64,000 nt of DNA, taken from Saccharum officinarum (lineage: Eukaryota; Streptophyta; Magnoliopsida; Poales; Poaceae). The position numbers and the translations under genes were made by a program. Below are positions 24,743-33,854 of the stretch, piece by piece. The notes beneath the pieces were generated by a model, which did no database searches, was not told the origin of the DNA, and saw only the letters and a program-made list of their open reading frames with translations. How positions within the stretch are numbered: position 1 is the stretch's first letter; every line of letters starts with the position of its first letter. The stretch covers positions 69,862,662 through 69,926,661 of the forward strand of contig CM036225.1 in the NCBI GenBank assembly GCA_020631735.1, given 5' to 3'.

Positions 24743-24879
24743 AACTACACTACATCAGTACTACGCCATAGTTGAAATCCCAAATTTCATCGAATCACAC
24801 CCTACAGGTCAAACCCTATACCCCAAAATTCATTGATTTGAGCACAAAAATTGAATACTTTGTGATCCCAGAAGTTACC

Positions 24880-25370
24880 GTAACAGAGAGGAGGGCCCCC
24901 TTTGGTCGCAGCTTCGGCCCCATCATCGTCGACTCTGCGCCGGCCACCTACATCGCTCTTGAGCCAACAGCGAGACCGGCGGACGTGACGGCCTTCCTAG
25001 CGGCCGCGATGAGGACGCAGCGCTGGCAGTCGCGGTCGCTCTCGCCGTCAATGTGGTCGCGGCTCTGGGCAGCGCAGCGGGTGGATGCGGCCGACATTGC
25101 TGCTCCCGACGACGAACTCGATTGGGGAAGGGCTCCGCGCCGTGCAAGAAGGAGAGCGAGCAGGGAAAGGTTGGCGCATCGTCTTTTGGACCAGGATCCA
25201 CGTCTGCGCCAGCTGGATCGCCACGTGCTCAAGCAAATCGGGTCGAGGCCCGTTTGGACTCCTGGTGGCGGCCGGGACAAGTTTTGGGATCCGAAAGTTG
25301 CACTTTTAAAGAACAGGGACCTAAGTGACACCTGCTGTCAAGTTAGAGGACCGGGTGTGAATTTTCCTCT
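24880..25370 (-). repeat. Right terminal inverted repeat of the MULE
   Basis: Inverted partner of 5454-6012. The transposase ATG lies about 140 bp inside it, so the repeat probably provides the promoter, as in MuDR. Confidence 0.8.
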
Positions 25371-25756
25371 TATACATGAGTTGTATTCAATCTCAAAGTC
25401 TATGAGCAGTTCTCAACTGAAATTGTATAGATGTGGTTCTGTAGATGAAGTTTGTTTACGAATACTGGAATATGAGATTCTCAATGATCGATCATTATTC
25501 ACATCATATATATGTGCTTGATTTGCCACAAACAGTTAGAAATGTTTACTTAATCTTGTCTATCTGTGCATCATTTTGGGTTCTTGAAAGGATTTTTTTT
25601 CACAAGAAAGAACGGCCTATGCTGTCAAGGTCTTTATAGCTTTTTAACCAACTAGTAACATTATTTTCTTTTCCCTGGTTTGGTTTGAAAAACAATGATG
25701 TGTTGTATGGACCCATATTTACTTGCAATATATTGTCTTTGTGTCCTTTATTTTAG
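25371..25756 (+). other. Right remnant of intron 1 of F-box copy 2
   Basis: Noncoding sequence between the MULE and exon 2. It ends in a pyrimidine-rich acceptor (CTTTATTTTAG) at 25756. Nothing else recognised. Confidence 0.6.
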
Positions 25757-25936
25757 AGAGGCGAGCGGCTCCGTGACATAACCAGTGGGAGGATACCTCA
25801 TCTTAAGCACGTGGTTTCTTTGATTGTTGATGTTTCTTTGACCGAGTTGCACTCGTTTGGACTTGGTCTAGCAGATATCTTGGCACAGTGTAGCAATCTC
25901 AAATACTTTCGTGTATACTGCTCCCTAGAAAAAATG
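25757..25936 (+). pseudogene. F-box copy 2, exon 2 (180 bp)
   Basis: Open in phase 0 throughout: RDITSGRIPHLKHVVSLIVD, then ELHSFGLGLADILAQCSNLKYF, ending at the donor ATG/GTGAGT. Exon 2 of copy 3 has the same length, phase and sequence pattern, which supports both splice sites. It belongs with exon 1 at 4204-5234, 20.5 kb upstream. Confidence 0.78.
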
Positions 25937-26032
25937 GTGAGTAGGAGGTATCCTAGGTAATTCTACTTGGTTATTAAATTTCCTAGAAAATTCCTATACA
26001 TTGCGCTGAAATCGTGATTTATATCCCTATAG

Positions 26033-26350
26033 TTGTTACCGCAGAGCCGTGAGCATGACTATTTGTGCAATCATGCGGACTATTGGAAATCCCATCAGAT
26101 ACAGCTACATGACATCGAGGAAGTAGAGTTCATAGGACTAGCAGGAACCGAATGTGAACACTGGTTCATGCGACAGGTGATTGCACACGCCACACATCTT
26201 CAGAAGGCGACTCTTAGTCTCAGCCCAATGTGCAGGCTACATGAAGAGGATGATGAATGCTTTCGGAGTTCTGACTTTATTCCAGGCCGTGGTGGTACGT
26301 GGATCTGTCTTGACCCTTGTTTGTCCTATGAGTGGAAGCCTAATCCATAA
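26033..26350 (+). pseudogene. F-box copy 2, exon 3 with FBD domain
   Basis: Terminal exon, open to a TAA at 26348-26350. It shows the FBD core HDIEEVEFIGLAGTECEHWF followed by the family's typical C-terminal end YEWKPNP. The acceptor is CCCTATAG at 26032; an alternative CAG 12 bp later would shorten it. This exon alone is undamaged, but the gene is judged a pseudogene because of exon 1. Confidence 0.8.
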
Positions 26351-27070
26351 TTCAGCGTACATGCACTTGAATTGCTCGGAGATTTGTTATAATAGTCATG
26401 AGAAAAATGTTTGCTTATTGGTGAGTGCCTGATCGAGTGGTGACTAAATCGTGAGAATAGTATTTGTTTGGAGACTATATATATCCATGTATAATAGGAC
26501 AAGGCAAAAGGCATGCTTGCATGAACCATGTTTAACATTTTTGTTGTAAAAAAACAATGTTTAACATTTTCCTTTCATGGTGTAGCCATTTGCTTTTTTT
26601 TTAGGAAATGTAGCCATTTGCTTAATGAGCGTTTTGGCTCATACAGGAAATGGCCCTCATGCACGCCCCAGCCCCACATCGTCACTCCTGGAGACACGTG
26701 TAGCAAACCCAGCCCCGCTGCCACACACAACCCCTCGCTCCGTCGCCCCCTGGGCGTGCCGCCAGAGTCTCTCGTGCGGCCGTGAGGATGGCGGCAGCGT
26801 GGTAGCAAACGCTAGCTCCTGACGGCTACTATGGGATAGCATACGCTTGGGATTGTGCGGCGCGCGTGCAATGCGGTCTCGTGCTCTCGTAAGGCTTGCA
26901 GACACTCCTCCTGTTCCAACTTCCAAGTTTGCAACTAACTCTCCTGAACTCGCACGTTTCATCCGTCCATGAAAACAAATAAATGGAAAGCATCTGTATT
27001 ATATTGGCCGGGAGATCATTAGTATTAACCTAACCAGATCGTATCTTGCGCCTCCACGGAGCACTTCACG
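26351..27070. other. Intergenic region between F-box copies 2 and 3
   Basis: Contains the 3' end of copy 2 and the upstream region of copy 3. A T-rich stretch with a short duplicated GTAGCCATTTGCTT (about 26582 and 26610) precedes a GC-rich part. No conserved gene. A promoter for copy 3 would lie here, but no clear TATA box was found. Confidence 0.5.
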
Positions 27071-28221
27071 ATGAACGACAACGTGTGCCACATGTCGAAG
27101 CGGGCGACTCCCTCCGCCGCCGGCCTCGGCGACCTGATCAGCGGCCTCGGTGACGACGTCCTCGTGCGTATCCTCGAGCTGCTGCGTATCCTCGAGAACA
27201 CGGGCGCGCTCTCGCGGCGCTGGCGCGGCCTCTGGACGCGTCTCCCCGCTCTCCGCTTCGCCTCCACGAGCCGGCCCGTGTTCTCGGCAGACACCGGCGG
27301 CGCCCAACGGTTCGCCTCCTTCGTCAGCAACGCGATCGCCCTTCGCGCCACCGAGACAGATCCCGCCGTCCAACACCTGGCCATCTCGTTCGTGACGTCG
27401 CCTCACAGACTCCAGCCGTGGTCGTCCGTCGTCAGAGCCGCACAGAGGTGCATTCGTGATGCCGTGCGGCACGACATCAAGTCTCTCACCCTTGAACTGC
27501 ATCACGCCGGTCGAGAACACGACCACAGAACAGATGCAATGCTCCGGAGGAACAGCTCCTCGCGGTGAAGATCCTAGATGGCCTTCCTAGGTCAGCGAAG
27601 ATGGAGAGCATGCGCTTGGCACTGGGCGGCGCAGGAGTCAGACTCCCAGCTGCTGCCACGGCACCAGCTTTTGCGTCGCTCGCAGACCTTACGCTCGAAA
27701 GCATGGAGTTCGCCGTGGACAGTGACCGCCTTCTGACCCGCCTCCTGTCGTCGGCGTGCTGCCCGCAGTTGCAGAAACTGCGCCTAAGAGACCTTACTTT
27801 CGGTTTCGAAAGTAGACGACTCAAAGATAGGGAGCTGCTGCTTGAGGCCGAGGCGCTCTTGGAGCTATCGTGGGAGAAAATAACACATGGTCCGGAGATT
27901 CTGAGACTGAGGACTCCTGGCCTCCGTGTTCTCCGCACGGCGGACTGCGAACTTAGTGAGCTCAAGATCTCAGCCCCAAGGCTGGAGGAGCTCTTGTTCT
28001 TAGATGCCGGCCAACCTTACAGTAATATTCATATTGATGGAGAATTGCCGTGCGTTAGGAGCATCAAGGTTGAGCTGACCTCACATGTAACCAGTTATGG
28101 TTCCGACGATTCTTCTGACGATGATGACTACTACGACCAACAAAATGGTGTCACCGTTCGTCTCCTCCGTTGCTGCACGGCAGTAGAATGCCTTGACGTG
28201 GATCTTTATTACGTCTTAAAG
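27071..28221 (+). pseudogene. F-box/LRR (FBD family) copy 3, exon 1, one frameshift
   Basis: The best-preserved copy. From the ATG at 27071 the F-box lies at residues about 18-62 (DLISGLGDDVLVRILELL, ALSRRWRGLWTRLPALRF). The frame closes at 27568, and the LRR part resumes in another frame (open to 28221): MESMRLALGGAGVRLP, LLSSACCPQLQKLRL, ISAPRLEELLFL, LPCVRSIKVEL, then an acidic SDDSSDDDDYYD and LLRCCTAVECLDV. One indel near 27510-27550 would repair the frame, so a base-calling error is a real alternative to pseudogenization. Donor TTAAAG/GTACAT at 28221 is in phase 0. SCF substrate receptor by family. Exons 2 and 3 lie 13 kb downstream. Confidence 0.82.
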
Positions 28222-28499
28222 GTACATATCATCCTAGCTAGTACATCTGTTGCACACACCACATTTGCCCATTCGTATTTATTTTAGAAAGTACAGAATA
28301 AGTCACGCTAAAGTAGCTTGGGTGATTAAATAACAAGTCACAACAAATTAAATGGTAATTAATTGGTTTCTAATAAGTAAACAATATAAATGGTAATCAG
28401 TGTCGTGTATTTAAAAATGGAGTGAGTACGTTAATCATTATCATGAACGGGATAGATAGGGGTTTTTCCCAAAAAGTGAGGTGCATTATTCCTGCAAAT
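28222..28499 (+). other. Intron 1 of F-box copy 3, left part
   Basis: AT-rich intron sequence up to the hAT-like element. The intron as a whole runs 28222-41668 and is long only because of nested insertions. Confidence 0.65.
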
Positions 28500-28742
28500 C
28501 AGTGGCGGAGCCAAGGGGGCCCCGGCAGGGGCCATCCCCCCATATATGCCAACACTTTTTTTATTTGTATAATCTTATAATTTTTATTTGTATTGTGAAA
28601 AAACATAATAAATTGTTGTTATGTATACCTATTAATATCTTCTACTCCTTTCGTCTAATAAAAAGTGTCATTCTCAATTTGTAAGAAGTAAAATATTTTC
28701 AACTTTGACCAAATATATATATATATATATATACATATTGAC

Positions 28743-28776
<34 letters not shown>

Positions 28777-29234
28777 TTTTATTATTTATAGTACATAATT
28801 AATATCATTGGATAGATCGTTCAATATATTTTTATAATATAAACTTATTTTAAAATATAAGTATTACTAATATTTTCTAGAAACCTAGTTAAAATTTAGA
28901 CCAACGCGAATTTCATAGCAACACTTTTTATTGGATGGAGGGAGTAGATAATAAAATAATACAAAACACAATTAGATACTAAATTCATCCTTATGAACAT
29001 CTTCGAAAGATTAAACCGGTAGGTCTCGAGATCTGTGAAGTCACCGTAGAGTCTTGCTCAATGGGCAATGTTGCATAACACTAAAAGAATATGACCTTAG
29101 ATTTTACAATACATATAAGAAAATACGAGCAATCGTGTAAAGTCGATGAATTAACCTAAACAATCACCATGATAAACTTAATCAGTTGAGCTACGCTTAG
29201 TTTTTACAAGTTGTTTTTTTTCTAGTTGGCCCCC
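28500..29234 (+). mobile_element. Left part of a degraded hAT-like element in intron 1 of F-box copy 3
   Basis: Begins CAGTGGCGGAGCCAAGG. Its partner end, a decayed TTCTGGCTCAGCCC, lies at about 41115-41131, beyond the chromovirus. CAGTGGCGGAGCCA ends occur on a common group of plant nonautonomous elements that I assign to hAT only tentatively. No transposase remains. It hosts a Stowaway MITE and, at 29235, chromovirus 2. Confidence 0.5.
28645..28944. mobile_element. Stowaway MITE, 300 bp
   Basis: Ends CTCCTTTCGTCTAATAAAAAGTG and CACTTTTTATTGGATGGAGGGAG are inverted repeats. The TA target duplication is present at 28643-28644 and 28945-28946. This is the Tc1/mariner-derived Stowaway pattern. 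Two TA microsatellite tracts (about 28716-28731 and 28748-28773) lie inside. Confidence 0.88.
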
Positions 29235-32022
29235 TGTAACACCCAAAATTTGCATATCTTTCGAAATAGTGAAAATGATTTATTTACGCAATTTGGTGAG
29301 CATTAAACATAGGCAAAATAATTATTTTATGAAAATAAAATCAATTGTAAGGCAAGAAGCATATTGGTGCACTCATGCTGCTGCATTTGTTCTTATGTAT
29401 TGTCTGGTTTTTGTTCCAAAAGCAAATGAATTCAAATCCCTTTTGAAAATGCCTTTGGAAAATTGATTTAGAAAAGAAAAAGGAAAACTTTCACTCCCTT
29501 GCAATCTGGCCCGAAGGCCTGTTTTCCTCTTTTTCGGCCCAATCCAGCAAGGGGAAGCCGCGGGCGCCTTTCTCACCTTCTCCTGCCGCCGACACGTGGG
29601 CCCGCGTCGCCACCGTCGTCTTCATCGAGCCGGACTCGATTCCAAGCAGAGCCCGACTCCGGTCTTGCCCTTGCCGCATCCTAGCGTGCTCCGCAAGCCA
29701 TCTTGGCCATAAATAGCTAACTCCGCGTGCGCGCCGTCCCTTCCAAAACCCTAATTGAGTTCTCGCCCTCGCTAATAGCGCTCCGAGCCGCCGCAAGCTC
29801 GAGCAATCGCCGCCGCCGTCGGTCTCTCCAAAGCCGACCCTAATCCGCTCCGTAAGCTTCGTTACGGTCTTCGTAACGTTTCTACGACCCTTCCGAAACT
29901 TGTTTCCCTCAATTTTGTTGATTCCGTGGCTCTCAAACCGTCGCCGAACTTTGCAGGGGAGACTTCGCCGCCGGTCATCGTCGCGCCGCCGTTCCGCCCC
30001 GTCCTGACCGCCTTCATTTACGTGGGTAAGATCCCCGTGAATTTCTATTCCGTTTGGGCTTGGTCCCGAGCCTTTTCATAGCTCGTAGCCCGAGAACTAG
30101 TCATGCCGGTGAGCTCCGTCATTTTTCGGCCATGGCCACCGCCGTCTCGGCCTTCTTCTCCGGCCGAGCGCCGCCGGCGTTTTCCCCGCAACCGATCCGG
30201 TCCGTTGGATGTAGATCCGATGGCTCAGGATCAAAGATACCCCTTCGGGGTGAATCTTGTTAAAGAGACCCCGAGGTCTTTTATAATAGAACCCGCAGTC
30301 CCAGGGCGTCATCAGCTAATACGTTTTCATCAATGGAAAGCGTAAACTTCTGTTAAACAGATAGAAAATACGTTTTCTCTTATTTACCGTTTTGCCAATA
30401 CATTCAAATGCTTATAAAATCTCCGTTTTAACTCCGATTTGACCCATTCAAATTGCGTTGAGTTCGTTACATCGTGATCTATGCAGTGATATAGTTTTTA
30501 GTTATGTTAATAGCTTTTAAAATTCGAGCTCCTATAAATTATATTATTTCTTCTATAGGAAAACTTTGGAAATTCATATCTTGCTCGTTTTAACTCCGTT
30601 TTCAGTGAATAAACTATCCATGTGTTCGTAGCGATGTGTAGATTCATTTTATAAACATTTTACTCAGTATTATTGAGTATTGGTGTACTGTTCTAATCAA
30701 ATTCTATTGTTTGCATCGTGTATGTGTGCTCGTTGGATTGTTTGTTGCTGATTGTAATCGAGTCCAGAGAGTGAGCCGTTCGTGGTTGACCAGGAGTTTT
30801 ACGACCAGCAGGAACAACCAGACTTCGCTGATCAAGGCAAGTATAGATGGGACTATCCTTGTTACCTATTCACCATGAACTAAATTCATATTGCATGTGT
30901 CTTTGCTACCTTGTGAGATTTACCCTAGTGTTGTTTTCTTATACCTTGTCACCTTGGGATTTGCATGTGGGTAGTATTGCTAGTGCTTTATCCATGATCT
31001 TGTAATATGAATTGAAAGAATGGAATTGCTAATGATGAATCTAACCTTACATACTGCTTATAGGGGGCTAGAGTAGGGGGTTATATTGTTGCTACTCTGG
31101 TTTCTCTCCGTAAGGACTTATTCTGTAAGTGAATCATCCGGGACTTACAGTACAGCTGTGAGGGCTATATGGCTCTGGCTCTAGTTATTCGTTGAGACCT
31201 TTTCTAGCTTGTGAGAGGGACAGCTGAATTGGGTATAGTGCAGTCTCTGGCCTTTGTGTATAGTCGTGATGAAATGTGCCAGTTGGAAGGGGGTGTACTA
31301 TCTCTGACGACAAAGCGTTTCCTTGCTTGTTAGACGAACTCTCGGGTAGCTTTATGTGTTTTGTGGTGTCTTGGGAGTAATTAACCCACTTTATTGCAAA
31401 GCATGACTCACAGTGAAAGTGTACACCTCTGCGCAGAGTTAAAAACTATCATGATAGCCTTGCCCAGGGTCACGGGCGGCCAAGGGATTCTTATGGAATA
31501 GATACACTTGTTTACTTTAAGTTATATGCTTAAAATTGCTGTTTAAGGTTATTCTTTAATTCTTGTACACATTGATCATGTGGTTGGGAAGTGCTACTAC
31601 CTTGTTGCTAACTGCTAAAACTTGACATTCACTAAAAGCTGACGCAGTAAACCAGTGTCATTTTTTTTTGAGCTTCATGAACCCCTTCTATGCTTGTGGA
31701 GTTCGACATGAACTCACTCTTGCTATTTCCCCACACTTCAGGAGATCAAGGTGTGAATTGCAACTATCGTGATGAGTACTAGATTTGCAGTCTCCCAGTC
31801 GACGTGTCCCTGTGTTTTGGAGCTTCCGCTATTGCTTATTATGAGAGACATATATTAGTATTTTCTATATTATTGTGAAGACTATGTAATAAATATACAT
31901 TCGCTATGTAATAAGACAGGTGTGATGCTACTCTGATATTTGTCTACTTATGTGTGCGACTTTCTGGGGTGCACATAAGGATATTATACATCTTATTTGG
32001 TTCTTCAAATTGAGGTGTGACA
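29235..32022 (+). repeat. 5' LTR of chromovirus 2
   Basis: TGTAACACCCAAAATTTGC to GAGGTGTGACA, 2,788 bp. Contains the promoter (TATA box at 29709) and a long GC-rich leader. Within the presumed transcribed part, GTGG/GTAAGATCC near 30026 is a strong 5' splice-site match, and TTTGCAG near 29956 resembles an acceptor. Confidence 0.95.
29709..29715 (+). promoter_or_regulatory. TATA box of chromovirus 2 5' LTR
   Basis: ATAAATA in the context GGCCATAAATAGC, about 475 bp into the LTR, followed by CCTTCCAAAACCCTAATTG, a plausible start-site region. The same box is at 38786 in the 3' LTR. Confidence 0.7.
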
Positions 32023-32025
32023 AAG

Positions 32026-32037
32026 TGGTATCAGAGC
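32026..32037 (+). other. Primer binding site of chromovirus 2
   Basis: TGGTATCAGAGC, three bases after the 5' LTR, is an exact match to the standard plant initiator-Met tRNA primer site. Confidence 0.95.
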
Positions 32038-32206
32038 ATCTGTTGACTGTAGGATGCAAAGCCTAGTTAGAATGGTCGTCTTTAGTTCTCTTTGCTTCCT
32101 TATTCTTGCTTTCTATCTTGATCTTGTTATTTGCTAAAAGTTCATACTCTTTACTATCTCTTTTATGAAATATATTGAATCTAATCTAATCTTCTAAATT
32201 CTGTAG

Positions 32207-33166
32207 ATGACTCGTGCTTTCAAGGCCGCTCGTATCTCTTCTGGAGGGTACTACCCACCTCGAGGCTTGAACGATCCCAGGGGACCTGATGAGGATGGTC
32301 ATGTTGAAGATTGGTATGACTCGGATGATGAGGAGGACCTTGTGCCTGTACCCCCTTCACCAGGAGGTCCACCATCTCCGGAGCCTGATGTGCCTCAAGT
32401 GGAGGAAGACCCTGAAGAAGTTGAAGTGGTGGATGTGCAGCCACTAGAAGTCATTCTTCCAGAGCCTATCAATATTCCAAGTGATGATGAAGAAGATGTT
32501 GTTGTAGATGATGCTGATGATTATGATCAACCTCTTCCACCTGGTGGCGGTGAAATTGGTGGTGGTGAACAGCCTCCTGAATTGGGCTGGACCAAGGAAG
32601 TATTTCATCCGGAGGATGTTGATACAGAGTGGCATCTCAAGCTTATGCATCTTTTGAATCACTACTTCTTCGATTGGCACCCCGCAGTGGCATGTGTGTG
32701 TACCCGGTACACGCACCCAATGGAGAAGACCTACTGGAAGACGGAAGTACAAATCTTTTCTAGAGAGTTTGGCTATGTGGAACGCAAGCTAGAAAGGAGC
32801 TTCTACCACATCGGGCATCGCGAAACTCAGGAAGATAGCATGGAAAGTGCAGCATATGAAGCTTGGCTACGACTTCATGGGCATCGCCGTGAGTTAGTGG
32901 AAGGTGGTAATCTTCGACTTCTCCCTTACACGGATGTGGCTTATGAAGCTGGTGGAATTATGATGGATCCGAATGCTTATGGTCCCGAGGTTCGAGCTTT
33001 GGGGCGCTTTTGTGAAGATCTTCTGGCTAAAAATAAAAGGTTGGAGTCCATGGTGTTAAGCCTTGGCAAGAGCTTTAGAAGGCTTCAGTTGGGTTATGAT
33101 GAGCTCAAGGAAACCATGGGAGAGCCCCGAGTTTACCGCAAGTGGGATCATGTTTGGCGTCCTTAA
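32207..33166 (+). CDS. ORF0 of chromovirus 2: extra protein upstream of gag, divergent H3-tail-like start
   Basis: A complete 319-residue frame. It starts MTRAFKAARISSGGYYPPR; aligned without gaps to the H3 tail, R2, A7, R8, S10, G12, G13 and P16 are kept and T11 is Ser, while K4 and K9 are Phe and Ile. Residues about 25-120 are very acidic and proline-rich (DDEEDLVPVPPSPGG, DDEEDVVVDDADDYD). Residues about 130-245 are a folded-looking domain I do not recognise (HLLNHYFFDWHP, AYEAWLRLHGHRREL). Residues about 262-305 look like a coiled coil (FCEDLLAKNKRLESMVLSL). The ATG directly follows CTTCTAAATTCTGTAG, a good 3' splice-site match. Function unknown; its position parallels ORF0 of chromovirus 1. 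Confidence 0.82.
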   Translation: MTRAFKAARISSGGYYPPRGLNDPRGPDEDGHVEDWYDSDDEEDLVPVPPSPGGPPSPEPDVPQVEEDPEEVEVVDVQPLEVILPEPINIPSDDEEDVVVDDADDYDQPLPPGGGEIGGGEQPPELGWTKEVFHPEDVDTEWHLKLMHLLNHYFFDWHPAVACVCTRYTHPMEKTYWKTEVQIFSREFGYVERKLERSFYHIGHRETQEDSMESAAYEAWLRLHGHRRELVEGGNLRLLPYTDVAYEAGGIMMDPNAYGPEVRALGRFCEDLLAKNKRLESMVLSLGKSFRRLQLGYDELKETMGEPRVYRKWDHVWRP

Positions 33167-33854
33167 GTGTTATGTCCCCAATGTAATAAACGTTAGCTAT
33201 CGTTAAGTGGTGTTTAGTCGAGTCTTGTGAGTGCGTGTGAAACTTTGGTGTGTTAGATGAATTATTATTATGCATATGTGTGATTTGGATCTTTTATATG
33301 AGTGCTGGAACATTGTGGGCATGTCCACAAGTTTCATTTGTTAGACATATTAAGTTTGGAGCATATTAATAAAGGTTAGTTGGGTTATCTCGAATCTGTC
33401 CTGTGCTGGAATTCTGGAGCAGTCAGTAATGTTTCTGATATATCTCAATATTGGTTCGAGAAACATTGGTGCAATTTTTATGAGTAAAACTAGACTTCTG
33501 TACTTTTCCAATGACTCTAGAATCATGTTATTAACTGTTCTGAGCTGTGAGAAATAAACCTTGCAAGTTGATGTTTCTGCGCAGTCTGGGAGTCTGGAAC
33601 AGTTTCTGTTGTTGTCAGTTTTTCGATAATTTAACTTCGGAATCTGGGAAAGCGCATAATATGAAAGTTGTAGAAAATTTCTTTATCTTTCCAACCATAT
33701 AAAGTTCGCCTGAATTGGAAACCTGGAACTCCGTCCATGAATTTTTTTTTTCTGAACTGCTGATTCTATACTTCGCCCAGAAATTTTCAGAACTATTGCA
33801 ATGTTATAATGTTGGATAATTACTAAAGATCTTCCTATGTGAACTGGGATACAG
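33167..33854 (+). other. Spacer between ORF0 and gag-pol in chromovirus 2
   Basis: 0.69 kb without a frame. Near its end, TTACTAAAG (about 33821) resembles a branch-point sequence and GGGATACAG abuts the gag ATG, so this may be intron sequence when gag-pol is expressed. No internal promoter was recognised. Confidence 0.5.

Larger units (their letters stand above)
5454..25370 (-). mobile_element. Mutator-like element (MULE, MuDR type) inside intron 1 of F-box copy 2
   Basis: The ends are long inverted repeats that start AGAGGAAAATTCACAC at 5454 and end with its complement at 25370. Inside is a MuDR-type transposase on the minus strand, interrupted by a 14.6-kb chromovirus. Without that guest the element would be about 5.35 kb. 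Exon 1 of F-box copy 2 ends 220 bp to the left and its exon 2 starts 387 bp to the right, so the element sits in that intron. No clean 9-bp target duplication is visible, which fits an old insertion. The transposase has frameshifts and is split, so this copy should not move on its own. Confidence 0.88.

Noticed and set aside
29269..30345. Small open frames repeated exactly at 38346-39422
   Set aside because: They are the two LTRs of chromovirus 2, not duplicated genes.
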